From positions 3,348,001 to 3,412,000 of the forward strand of contig QYRS01000005.1 in NCBI GenBank assembly GCA_006503535.1: 64,000 bases of DNA. Reading direction: 5' to 3'. Origin of the DNA: Arthrinium phaeospermum (Eukaryota; Ascomycota; Sordariomycetes; Amphisphaeriales; Apiosporaceae). The position numbers and the translations under genes were made by a program. Below, in pieces: positions 22,507 through 33,465 of this stretch; the stretch's first letter is position 1; the number at the start of each line of letters is the position of its first letter. The notes under the pieces were generated by a model that did no database searches, had not been told where the DNA came from, and saw only the letters and a program-made list of their open reading frames with translations.

Positions 22507-22700
22507 AAGGAGAATAACTACTCTACAATGTCTATCAATTTCTCTCACGTGCCCCAAGCATCCTAGAGACCAGGCGCCAAACCTGGCGCCACCCTCATAA
22601 CACTCGCTGCTATCCTCAACGAGCTTCTTGTGTGCCTCCTCTTGCGTTCTGAACAGAGCCTTCCAGATGCACTCTGGGCTCAGCGACTTCTCAGGTTGTC
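22507..22700 (-). pseudogene. Degenerate duplicate of the helicase 3' end
   Basis: Three blocks here match, with divergence and in the same order, the sequence starting about 190-194 nt downstream: AAGGAGAATAACTACTCTAC at 22507 against 22701; the AGC-CCTAG segment near 22556; and the strand coding for the helicase tail at 22619-22696 against 22809-22885. Read on the minus strand, 22696-22619 gives EKSLSPECIWKALFRTQEE, comparable with EKSTTTEDIRKALVKSKRM in the helicase C-terminus. This is a truncated tandem copy of roughly 190 bp that includes the last 25 or so codons and the 3' flank. It is too diverged to be recent. Confidence 0.65.
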
Positions 22701-22785
22701 AAGGAGAAAATAACTACTCTACAATATTAACCACATTCTCGCGTGTCTGAAGCCTTTTAGGAAATCATGCCAAACCAGACGATAC

Positions 22786-25700
22786 CTACTTATCTTTTTT
22801 TACCATTAACAAGCTTGCTTGCATCCTCTTGGATTTGACCAGGGCTTTCCGAATGTCCTCCGTAGTCGTAGACTTCTCAGGGACCTGTTCAAACTCGCCG
22901 TGGTCGTAGTACTTGTTCTTCTTTGCGCATTTCTCCTCGGGCGCAATGGGGAATCGTTTGATGTAAGGATGCAGCTCCTTGGCCAATCGCTTGAGTGCTT
23001 CGACATTGCTGGGGAAACCGCGCATCAATCTCTCCTGTGCGCATCCAAGGACGTAGAGACCGCTCCGAGCACGTGAGAATAAGACATTTAGACGTCTGTT
23101 GTCTAAGTAGCCAACCTTACGAGTGACGACTGGGTCGATAATGACGATGTCGTATTCCATGCCCTGGATTGTCCACCGTCTCGATGACGATGTCCGCAGC
23201 CTGTGGGTAGTCATCGGTCATCTTGGTTCTTGCATATCTCAGCCGCTTGTACTCGAGGCGATACGGTGTGAAACCGCAATGGTAGCGGGGTGTTTGTCAC
23301 TGCCGAAGCCCGCATTGATGAGATCCTCGAGGATATTGGTGACCGCCACGATGTACTCGTTGCAAAACTTGGGCAATTCCTTCTCCGTCTGTTCAGCCGC
23401 CCCTTCGACACATCGAAAAAGACTACCGAGTGCGCCATGCCGTACTTGTCTGTGTGCTCGATGATGGCCTGGGCGAGTGTCGTCTGTCGACCTGTGTTTC
23501 GTCTCCAGACTTGAGACGACCTTTGTACTGGGTCTTGTTGTAGATCTCGGCGATCTCCCGGGACCGCTCGGTATTGCGTGTCGAAGAAGCCAGATGGGAA
23601 CCCTTGTTTCATGAAACGTGCCTGTAGCGAATGTGCCATCTGGTATCTGAACGGACTCTTGTCCTCGCGATGGCCTCCGGCCGGTCCCATCTGATCTGGG
23701 TCGCCGACCATGATCTTGCCAATGGCGTTTGGGTAGAAGCCCAACAGAGGAAACCACTGATACTCTGCCACGCGGGCAGCCTCATCGACGACAATCATCT
23801 CGCAGGCAGAACTCTCTGATCAGCTCGTCCGCAACTCCAGAGACAGTGGCACAGACAGCTGTCGCTCCTCTGATGATTTTTCATGAACACGTGGGCACTT
23901 CTGATGAAAGCTTCGACATCTTCATCCTTGTAGATTTCGCCGTTCCCGTAACGATTGTATTCCTCTTCTAAGGCAGGATTCGTCGACAACCTCTCCTTCA
24001 TGATCGCTCCGACTGATAGTGAAATGTGCTGCACGCGCTCGTCATCGACTCCCTTGAATCTACCGCAAGCGAAGGTTCGGTAATGGTCGTAGATGGCATT
24101 GTGGGTGCCTTTGGCCTCACCATTTTGCTGTGGAGTATCAGAGGCCTGCTTGGCCATCTCGCGCAAGGACTCCCGCTTTGCCTCTTCGGCATCCTTGAGG
24201 AAGATGTTTGTTTCCGTCTTGACGCTATGCAAACGGACGACGTAGGAATTGCCCCGGGTATCGGAATCCAAACTCTGGAGCCAGTTGTTCAGCTCGAGGG
24301 CGATGCTGTCGGCTCCACGGTTCCAGCCGACGTGATCAAGACCTTGTGCGGCTTTTTGTCGAGGAAATGGTTTGACAGCTTGCACGATGAAACTATGGAA
24401 GAAGAGTCAGTTAGCTCGGAGACTTCGGTCGAAGATATGGGTCCATAACTTACTGGGTCTTTCCAGTACCCGGGCCACCATGGGCAACAACAAACCCTCC
24501 GGGGGCAGATCCCCCAGCTCAAGGGCTGCCTTCTGACTTTGGTTCAGTTGCATATGGTCAGAGTTGACAAGAGTCTTGTCTTCGAGCGGAGAGTAGATGT
24601 CGACACTATTGATCCGAGACTTGATGCCAAGTGCCAAGTATGACTTCAACGCCGGATCGATGACGGCCATTGCCTCATACACATAGACAAACTCACTGTG
24701 TCTGACGACAGTATCAACCTGCCCCTTCATGCCCCTCTGCTTCATGATATAGCTCATGATGGTATCTGGGCCCTTCAAGGACTCAGGTACTTGAACCTTT
24801 GGCAATGTTCTCATTACAAATGCCATGGCGCTTTTGTTCGTCAAACTGTCGGAAAGATCGCGGACTCTAGGTGTTGTCTTCAAGTCGGGTTTGTCCTCAG
24901 CCCTTACTTTGATCCGATTCACTCTTCTTAGGTCTCTTCTGACGTGGCTTCAACTTGGCCGCCAGAACGCCCGGGGCGAGGACGGCAGAGGTTCGATGAA
25001 TTCCATGAAGAACCGAACCACAACATTGGTAGGGCCTCTTCCGGTGGCATCTCCAGCTGCCAAGTACTCGAGGCACAAGAATCCTCGATCACCGGGCGAG
25101 ATGGACAAGGCCTTGCGATCTCTCATCTCCTCCTCGTCGAACTTGGAAGCTCCACAACGGCTATGAGCCCGTGGTCTTTCTGCTTCAAGATCCGAATCTT
25201 ACAGTCGTTGAACAGGAAGCCTTGTTCATATTCGGTGATTACCTGGACAATCTTGGCACCCAAAGCGATGGTAGCGAAATACTGGCCCACGGAGGAGAAT
25301 GTGTTCTTGGCTGGAAATGGTGCCTGGTCGAGTTCTTTCCTTTGGTCGATGATTTCTTCCACTTGCTTCCATTTGAAGTTCTGCGCATTTCCGTTGTCCT
25401 CCACGATGGCGCGAACCACATCAATGTAGTCCTGTCGACGGTAGCTCTCAAACAGCGACATGATGCATGAAGTATCGCCAAAACAGGATGTAGATAATGT
25501 GCTTGCAGTACTTCTCAAGGGTCTGCTTGGTGGGCGCGGTCAATGGCAAGAAGGCAAGGTTGCATTGGCAAACACCTTGGTATGACTGAAAGTTGGACGA
25601 GTTTTCTGAATCATAATAATATTAGCATGCGATGACCCAACGAGATCTTGGCAGACATCAATAAAAATGTGGAATATTGACAAGGCACTGAATGAAAAGC

Positions 25701-25932
25701 AAGAAACGATCAGATCAAAGCAAACCCACCCTGACGCTGCAGTAATACAGTCTCGACGAAAGTCCAAGATGGGCTGACCAAGGAATTCCCAAAACAGAGT
25801 CTCGTTCAATGGTGTTATGGAATCAACTTCCAAGATTTTGCGGCCAAGAAGGGTGTGTATGCGGAGCTGGGAATCAATTCTGCAGCTTGCGTGAGTCGAT
25901 GGGCGCTGAAACCAAGATTTGAGAAAGCGCAA
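22786..25932 (-). CDS. Upf1-like SF1 helicase (AAA_11/AAA_12), several frameshifts
   Basis: This is a superfamily 1 RNA/DNA helicase of the Upf1/Nam7 class. Helicase motifs occur in order: a Q-motif-like QLNQSQKAAL, Walker A HGGPGTGKT (about 24465), Walker B MIVVDEAARVAEY, motif III KIMVGDPDQMGP, motif IV FFDTQYR, motif V IQGMEYDIVIID, and motif VI DNRRLNVLFSRARSGLYVLG. An intron with a GTAAGT donor follows Walker A at about 24453. Upstream the gene codes for a helical N-terminal region (FESYRRQDYIDVVRAIVEDN); an exon probably continues to 25585 and a further one may start near 25932, but the start is uncertain. Frame breaks occur at a C run just before Walker A (one C missing), at about 23520, 23420 and 23170, and elsewhere. 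Its target is unknown. Either a poorly assembled gene or a decaying one. Confidence 0.75.
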
Positions 25933-27087
25933 GACCCCGGGAAGCCAAGTAGTTCGTAGAGAAAACGGAATTCCAAGACCTCAGAGTTGTGAAACTTGCA
26001 GAGCAAGCTCCAAAAGATGGGATAGATGGTTTATCCAGGGATCTAAGGGATTGGTGGAGGTGGGAGAGTTGTAGGATGCAGGCTGGATGAACAGGTGCAA
26101 CACACAAGTATTACAGCTTGGAAATAAATTTGCCTGATGTGTTAAATGGGCAAAAAAGAGGAAGTGCCAAAGTTGAAGGGTGCCTAGGAAACCTCGCTTC
26201 AGATTGGTGGTAAAATGATTGTGAAGGTGGCGTGAGGAATATGGATCTCTGGTAAAGCTGGCTACGAGAACTTTGCAAAATTGCAAAACCTGTCAGTACC
26301 AGCTTGCCAGAGGATGTGCACTTGTTCCGTGTTGCTAGGTGCAAGAGGTGTTGTTTCGATTTCGATTCGTGTGGGATCGTGCAGATTTGCCTCCGTGTCG
26401 AGTTGATATCAGCAGGCCAATGACAGGAGTGTGCAGTTTTAGTAATGTGAAAATATCACACCTCATTCGTGTATTTGACTTGGGAAAAAACCTATGCACT
26501 TCTGGCTTGGTGTTGGTACTGGTCTCTCCGTGGCCACTGGGGAGCCTTTTGTTTCTCGTAAACAACCCCTTTGGGGTATCACTCGCTCCAGACCACCACC
26601 ATTTCAGTGAACGCGAAGGGGAAGAGTTCAAGATTCGCAAGTGACTAGTTGGAAATACTCCTCTCAGCTACATCGCTTGGGGTCATTACGGGACCCATCT
26701 TCAACTGATTCTTCGGAGGCAAAGCAGGCAAAGGCTCGGGTATACAAGCGAATATCTATCCCACCGGTCCTCACTTGCCAGCATTGAATATAGAGGATAA
26801 TCCTGGCATCGGCAGTTCATGATTACACCCCACACCTTGTATTGTACCAGACAGCGAGTACTGGGGTGGTGGGTGGGTGAAGCTCCCGATGTATCAGTTG
26901 ACATATGGGGCATACCGTCCCCTCCTGAGCGCGCTTCGACGATAAAGGATGGTAATATTATCTACGAACGTATGGTGTCTTAGGTGGCCTGGCATCTATC
27001 TGGTCATTTTCGTACGAAGGGAACCATTTCCCGTGAGCCACTGCGGTAATGACACATGACTGCGAATGCCACCTCAGAGCATGTATT
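25933..27087. other. Intergenic, 1.15 kb
   Basis: This is the upstream flank of the helicase. A 101-codon frame at 26339-26644 on the plus strand and overlapping minus-strand frames show no family character. Composition is lower in GC than in coding regions. Confidence 0.4.
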
Positions 27088-27276
27088 AAGTAACATTACG
27101 CCTGAAAGCAGCTGGCCTCAATCCAACGCTCTCATATCTTTGATAATTACCTACTTGACCCTGATGGGATTCCGTCCGCTAGGGTGGGAGCAGTTTCGCA
27201 CAAATCCTCGTGATTCCCGTTCCTCGCCCCGCCATCCTTGATTATCTATGGTTGCATTTGGCTCTTTGGTTCTGTT
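27088..27276. repeat. 189-bp tandem duplication, copy 1
   Basis: This copy is matched base for base by 27279-27467 at an offset of 191, except for one T/G difference at 27235. A two-base TA separates the copies. It contains no recognisable gene. Confidence 0.95.
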
Positions 27277-27278
27277 TA

Positions 27279-27467
27279 AAGTAACATTACGCCTGAAAGC
27301 AGCTGGCCTCAATCCAACGCTCTCATATCTTTGATAATTACCTACTTGACCCTGATGGGATTCCGTCCGCTAGGGTGGGAGCAGTTTCGCACAAATCCTC
27401 GTGATTCCCGTTCCTCGCCCCGCCAGCCTTGATTATCTATGGTTGCATTTGGCTCTTTGGTTCTGTT
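27279..27467. repeat. 189-bp tandem duplication, copy 2
   Basis: This is the second copy of the unit at 27088-27276, with one mismatch (G at 27426). Near-identity means a very recent duplication or an assembly artefact. The repeat borders show no target-site duplication or terminal inverted repeat that would mark a transposon. Confidence 0.95.
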
Positions 27468-27936
27468 ACTGGGGAAATGGTAAGAAGAAAGATGGACAAA
27501 AATCTCAACATTTGCGGTATTGGCGTTTATCCCCAGCGCGAAGCAAGGGGTTTCTTACCGTTTTCCATTGATGGCATGATTGTTCTTCTACGGGAGGGGT
27601 ACATGCACATTCTATACCGCCTGGCGGGCTATTTGAGCGATCTTCAGAGCTAACACGTCTGGACCTGTACCGAACAAGCCTTCCTGCAGCTTTGTTGGTT
27701 TATCTTTTGGCAACTTCGTTGGATGCCACGAAAGCAAAGCAAAGGTGATTACGAAAGTATGAAACTTGATCTTCACGTGCAAGGAGGATGCGAGGGTTTA
27801 GTTCAATACCTGTGGTGGGATATTGAGTAGCGAAGTGTGACGAATATTCCTGGCATTGCGGAATCAAGCTGGCAAAGTGAAGGGTTCCCAAACTCCTCAG
27901 GTCAAGAACGTTTGTTGCACAACTTTCCACCGCCCG
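27468..27936. other. 3' flank of the GMC oxidoreductase gene
   Basis: No gene was recognised. The stretch follows the tandem duplication and precedes the stop codon of the minus-strand oxidoreductase. Confidence 0.4.
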
Positions 27937-30179
27937 CTACTCTGCATGTGCCCACTCTTGAATGGTAATATCCGCAGCCTGTGTCTCGGTTAGTATGAAA
28001 TGATTAGAGATGGATGACAAGTCTTCTTACCTTCTCCCCAATCGCATACGCCAACGAACTCGTATGCGAAGAGGCAACATCACCGCCACACTCATATCCA
28101 CCACCCGCAGCCCTTCCGCCCCATGCACCTTAAGGTCCTTCCCGACCACCCCGCCCATCTCTCGCGGCAGCATGGCCGCCGTGCAACACGGGTGATGCAG
28201 CGACAACTGCACCGTGTCCCTTAGATACTCTATCAGCTGCCTCGTCGTCGTTGTGTTCAAACCGGGCCGGACCTCGACGGCCCCGAGCGCGCGCAGGGTC
28301 GGCGTGTCGACAATATGGCGCAGGTAGCGCAGGTGGGCCGCGCCGACGGCGAGGTCGAGCGGGTTGCTGCCGGCGCGGTAGTCCAGGACGGGCTGCTCGA
28401 GGGGTGGGTGGCGTTGAGGCGCACGGTGCCGCGGGGACAGGGGGTGGTTGACGGTGGAGAGCGAGGTGGTTCCGCCGCCGAAGGGGACTTCGAGGCTCGG
28501 GGTCGAGGCGTCGGAGTACAGCGCGAGGAGGAGGGCGAGCTGGTGCTGGTAGCCCGCCAGCATGGCTGGGGATGTGCGGATGTCGGGAGGAAGGTACAAA
28601 GCTGCGTTCTCCGACGGGGACTTCGCGAGCTGTTGCTTGATCGTGGTGATGATAGACGAGAAGTCGGTTGTCATGTTGGCTAGCGGTATGTAGATGGCGC
28701 TGTTCCTCATCGCTAGCGTGTAGGGGCCTCTTGCTGGTGTTTCATTAAAGCCAGCTGTGGCGTCGGCTATGAACGCGGGATCATACATGTCCTGTGGTAA
28801 CGGTGACATGTCCAGGGGATTCGTGTCTTGAAGTCGTTGCTTATGTCAGTAATTTCTAATCCATCAATTGACTTGGTGGATAGGACTCACAATTCCATTC
28901 GATGATGGAGGCTGAGTGATCGTGTAAGTTTGCACCCACGCCTGGAGGTCCACCACCGTCGGAATACCGGCTTCTTGTAGTACCTCGGCGGGACCGAACC
29001 CACTGCGATGTAATATCGTCGGTGTATGCAGTGCTCCAGCCGATATAATAACTTCCAGTTTCGCCGTCACATTGAATAGTTGGCCATCCGACAGCGATCT
29101 GACTTCCACCAGCGGCGGGCGGCCACTCTTGGGCTGTCCATCCGGTACAGGACCCTCACAGCCTGGTGCCGCACCAGCAGATCGTAGTTATCCCTGGTGT
29201 CGTTGAAGGCCGCATAGTGACCCAGGCCCGAGTGGGATCGTCGGCTCGTCGTTGGATGTTGAGATGTGGGAACCCAGCAGATGCCCGCTTTGTCACCACC
29301 GGCGCATTCCTGTAAATTGGGAATATCCATTTCTCCCATTGCGTCGCGGAGAATTGGATGGTCCGCCCACTGAAACGGCGGGAAGCTGGAATGTATGGGT
29401 GTGGTGCCCCCGTAGACGCTGTCGTCCCAAGTGTAGCCAAACTCTTTGACGTTGTCCTCGGAAGGTTTGGTGAAAGTCACGCTCTGGAGAAACGCCCGTC
29501 GTTAGCCACGTCTCTCAACTATTCCTACGTATTTCTTCATCGGGAGGCTTTCGATGAACGACACCATTTTCTTACCTTTCTGAAGTATGGGAAGAGCCCC
29601 TCCCAGTTCCATCTGTACTCGCTCTGATCAAACTCCCCAATGCCCGTCGTCGCATCCCACGCATCAAAATCAAGGCGCGACCCGCGGTCAAAGAACTGCC
29701 CGTTGACGCAACTGCTGCCCCCGACGACCTTGCCGACGACCACCTTGGCCGTCTTGTTAGCCATGTGCGGGCTCGGCAACGAGTTGAACGTCCAGGTGCT
29801 GGCGCCCGGGAAGCCCGGCACGGGCTCGACCTGCGGCGGGTCGAAGAAGCCGCGACCATACTCGATGTCGCCGTACTCAATGACCAGGACCGTTTCTGCC
29901 CATGGTAATTTGGTCAATTCTTTGCCAAGCTCACGGGGGAGATCGAGAGTTATCTGATTGCTTACTGCGGGGAAACGCCTCGCTGAGACGGTCCGCGACG
30001 GTGAGGCCGGCCGTCCCGCCGCCCAGGATCACGAAGTCGTACTGGTCGCGCAGCTGGGTTGCTTGGCGCTTGGCGACTCCTCCTACCAATACGGCTTGCG
30101 CGAGGGTTTGTAGACTGCTGAGCAGCAACAAGCGGCGGAGGACACTGGCATCATCATTGCGATGCATTACGTTGGTCAT
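27937..30179 (-). CDS. Secreted GMC oxidoreductase (aryl-alcohol oxidase-like), several frameshifts
   Basis: There are five exons: 30179-29966, 29895-29576, 29483-28891, 28826-28031 and 27978-27937. A hydrophobic N-terminus ([15 protein letters not shown]) suggests secretion. The FAD Rossmann motif is [19 protein letters not shown]. The GMC region 1 reads [16 protein letters not shown], and the C-terminal domain shows [19 protein letters not shown], whose first His pair is in the active-site position, then LRVVDMSV. The enzyme would oxidise an alcohol and reduce O2 to H2O2. Single missing bases explain the breaks near 29130, near 28948 (before GVGANLHDH) and near 28070 (before [14 protein letters not shown]). 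A compensating pair of indels between about 28440 and 28390 garbles about 15 residues after the NHPLS motif. Corrected length is about 650 residues. The start could be any of three nearby ATGs. Confidence 0.85.
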
Positions 30180-30540
30180 GCAAAGATACAGGAAATCTGA
30201 ACTATTTATCGAGAGGCATGTTGAGGTGGGCGGCATCATGTAGGTCTAGACTTTTCATTCTATGAATTACCTGCTTACGCCAAGCAGGGACGAGACCAAT
30301 CCCGCCGCTGAGCGGATGCCATGTGGCGCCTTGGCATCTGCGGAGCAATTAGCCATACGAAAGGCGCATGCCAGATGGGCTTGACTATATGCTGAATACA
30401 CAAGCAATCGTTATCTACCTAATTGTCTTGCTGTTATGCGATTGAAAGTGGGATCCTACGCTTGCCATTTTCGGAACCCAGAACAGAGTATGCTTTAGAC
30501 CACTACCGTCTCACACGTCTCTAAAGATGTGTTCGCCTAG
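30180..30540. other. Intergenic, 361 nt
   Basis: This is the promoter side of the GMC gene and the 3' flank of the acetyltransferase gene. Nothing else was seen. Confidence 0.4.
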
Positions 30541-31370
30541 CTAGCTAGTCTGTTTCGCGGGCCGGACCATGGGGAGGGAGAAAGGCTTCTCGTCCGTGAG
30601 TGTCGAGACGTCCTTCTCGGCAAAGCCCACCTTCTCGTACACGGTCTTCCCCTGCGGGCTGGCGAGCAGGAACGAGGGCAAACCACGCTCATCGGCATAG
30701 GCATTGCCCCACTCGACCAGGGCGGTGCCGATGCCCTGGCCGCGGTGCGAGTCTAGAGTCGCCAGGGCCTCGAGTACTGTGCATCAGACTTCAGTAAATG
30801 GAACTTCCTGAGAAAGAGGGAACTGTAGATACTTATGTAGATAATATCAGTGGTACGGATTACTTACGCAAATGCTCCCGCCCCCCGTCCATGACCAACC
30901 GCTCAATCCTCCGCGACGGCCCAAACATGCTCTCCACGATCTCGAGGTGAATGTCAGGGATATCCTCAAAGGCCGACCAACACGCCTCCCAGCCCCAGTC
31001 GTCGTCGGGCCGCATGTGGCGCCAGACGCCGAAGGCTATCGCCCTGCCGTCGCCGGGGTCGCGGATGACCCGGACAATGGTTTCCGGCTCCGGCAGTGCG
31101 TCGTTCTTGTTCTTGTTGGCGGGACGCTTCGGCTGCCCCGTCACGTTCAGAAGGTGGTCCCGCTCCGAGTAGCGGCGGCCCGAGTCGGTGCGGGAACAGC
31201 CTCTGCATGCGCTCCGAGACCCAGGCGTTCCACTGCACGTCGACGATGGCGGGTACGTCGCCCGGGGTCGGGGACTCGATCTTCCAGGGGGTCCTTTCCC
31301 GGGCTCCGCCGACCTTGTTGGTGCCCTCGGTGGCAGGAATCGCTGTTTTGGTGGATGTTGCGTCGGCCAT
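30541..31370 (-). CDS. GNAT-family N-acetyltransferase, one frameshift
   Basis: There are two exons, 31370-30868 and 30776-30541. The protein has the GNAT fold. An N-terminal WKIESPTPGDVPAIVDVQW is followed by a strand AIAFGVWRHMRP, the acetyl-CoA-binding motif A (LEALATLDSHRGQGIGTALV, the R/Q-x-x-G-x-G/A loop being RGQGIG) and motif B with LLASPQGKTVYEKVGF. Such fungal proteins acetylate small amines or other metabolites; the substrate is not predictable. The frame breaks near 31185, in a C run after the QRLF codons, and the YSERDHLLNVTG segment continues in the new frame (two bases missing or one extra). It would be about 245 residues, usual for the family. Confidence 0.85.
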
Positions 31371-31831
31371 ATTTGATCACGGCAAAGGGAGTAGTCACGA
31401 AAATAGTCTCATGTGGCTGGATAACATGGGCGGCATGGTATTTGAGGGGTGTAAGGGGGACTAAATACTCGGCTCAAGCCATGTTGTTGCCTGTTCAATC
31501 GGGGGGTTCCGATCCCCATCTCGGAGCAAAAGGTCGGAGTTCGAGCCGCGCAAGCCCTGAGCTGGCATTGCCACCCCTTCGTACGCAGGGTGGGGGTGAA
31601 CCAGGTTAGTGGCAGCCCCTAACCCGTCATAGCGGTAGCGTGTTCTGCATTCTGGGGATGGCATCAGCGGCTCTCGGTGCTCGGCTTAAAACCAGCCGCT
31701 AAGGATCATTACTACAGTAGTATTAGAAAAAAAACCAGATATCGATTATCATTAAGTCGTTTCGCGTCAAAACTCCGGTCCTCAATGCACGTGGAACTTC
31801 AATGCCCTTACGTTTCCCTTCTCCCACACTC
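31371..31831. other. Intergenic, 461 nt
   Basis: This is the promoter side of the acetyltransferase and the 3' flank of the dehydrogenase. A GGTTCCGATCCCC stretch near 31505 resembles a tRNA B box, but no cloverleaf can be drawn. Confidence 0.4.
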
Positions 31832-33465
31832 TTACTCCTCCGAGGTGTACCGCCCCGAGGTCGTGATGGTACTGCTCAACGTTCCCAGCTTCTGGATGTG
31901 GTCGGCCAGCGAGACCGAGGTCGTGTAGGCCTTCCTCGCGATGTATCCCTGGCCGTTGGCGCCCGCATGCTCCGTATTCCACTCGAGGATCTGCCGCACC
32001 ATACCCTCCATCGTCGTCGTCACACCCTTACCCCAAGCCCCCCTCGCTCAAGGGCCGGGCGGACTCCTCGTTAGTCGCGACTAGGTGGGTGCAGATGGAG
32101 AATAGACCCGGCTTCAAATAGCGGGCGTCCCCGCGGACGGCGGGAATGACGGACTTGAAATTGGGGAATCGGTAAGGTAGGATTGACCCACTCAATAGCG
32201 TGGGCCATGAGCAGCATGACAACTGGCGGCAGTGAGAGGACCATGAAGGGATGGATTGAGAGGGTCCGGATAGCCGTGTATGTGATCATACGCAATCGGG
32301 GGGTTGGGGTCAGTAATTACGAAAGGCCTCCCCGCTTGGGGGCAGTCGGGTTGCAAAAGGGCGGCCTCATGATGCAGGTGGGCGACGGCGACATTAGCAC
32401 CGTGCACAAAACTCTGCACAATATGAGTGGCCCAGCTGGCATCATCTACAAGTCAGCTATGCATCTTGCCTTGGGAACATGGGTTGTATGCTTACGTCGG
32501 CATAACCGCCCTGGGCGAGAGGGTCTCCCAAGATGTTGTCGGACGGGCTGCCATAGATGCCATTGGCGGGTCGGATGCAGCCGGTCCGGAACCCGTTCTT
32601 GTTGGCCGCGCAAATCGCCCGCTCCGCCACGGCCTTGGAGGCCGGGTAGTTACCGAAGAACTCCTCGTGGGGGCGAAGGGCTTCCAAAAGTCGCGGCAGT
32701 CCAACACCTGCCAGAATACCGGGGCCAAGCACCAAAACTCCACGGCGACACGAACGGCTCGATCGGCCGGATCGCAATGGACGCCGACGACGTGACGCTG
32801 AAGACATCCGCGCCCGCCGCCTCGGCGGCCTCCATGACGTTCCGGGTGCCCGTCACGTTGACGCGCTCGGGGAAGTCGTAGATGTACCTGGACCGGTCCG
32901 ACGGGATGATGACGGCGGCCGTGTGGAAGACGGTCAGCGGCAGCTTGGCCGGAGGGGTGCCATTCCCGGCCGAAGGCGACTTCCACCGACGGCTTGGACG
33001 TGATGTCGGTCTGCACGAACCCCACTCTGGCGGCCGGCCCCGTTTGCATGTCGCTCCGCTCCGTTTTGCGGATGTCAATGATCCGGATGCTCTGGGGTGG
33101 GGTGCCGCGTGTCAACAGCTGGAGGACGATGAAGCCCCCGACGAGACCTAAGATGAGAATTAGCCATCGAGTTGATACTGGGCGAAAGTCATGTTCATCA
33201 AGAAAGCCGTCATACCGGAACCTCCTGTCACGACATATCGTCGGTTTTGTTTTGGCGGCAAGTTGGCCGTGTAGTCAACAGGATGCGCTCGAACTCTCTC
33301 ATAAGCCTCCCTGAGCTGTGCCGGCTGCCATGACGAATCCGTTAAATCCCGGATCTCCTCGGGGGTTCCCTTGAGCAAATAGTTGACGCGGGCCAAATAG
33401 GCGAGTAAGAGCCCGACGGCTAGGTAGGCTATTGTGAACCAATCGAGCAGCGTGTAGTCTGTCAT
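31832..33465 (-). CDS. 3-beta-hydroxysteroid dehydrogenase/isomerase-type NAD(P) oxidoreductase, several frameshifts
   Basis: The three exons are about 33465-33216, 33147-32496 and 32445-31832. An N-terminal membrane helix (LLDWFTIAYLAVGLLLAYLA) precedes a Rossmann fold, RYVVTGGSG spliced to LVGGFIVLQLL. It continues with FHTAAVIIPSDRS, RVNVTGTRNVMEAAEAAG, and the active-site pair in NYPASKAVAERAI (Tyr-x3-Lys type). The order fits membrane-anchored extended SDRs such as the C-3 sterol dehydrogenase ERG26 and relatives, though paralogues act in other pathways. The C-terminal part reads DHIHTAIRTLSIHP, then MEGMVRQILEWNTEHAG. Frames change near 32960-32940, 32740-32660 and 32140. The split is consistent with small indels, not large loss. 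Confidence 0.75.

Noticed and set aside
26339..26644. 101-codon plus-strand frame upstream of the helicase
   Set aside because: No start context, domain or splice partner; overlapping frames on the other strand are just as long.
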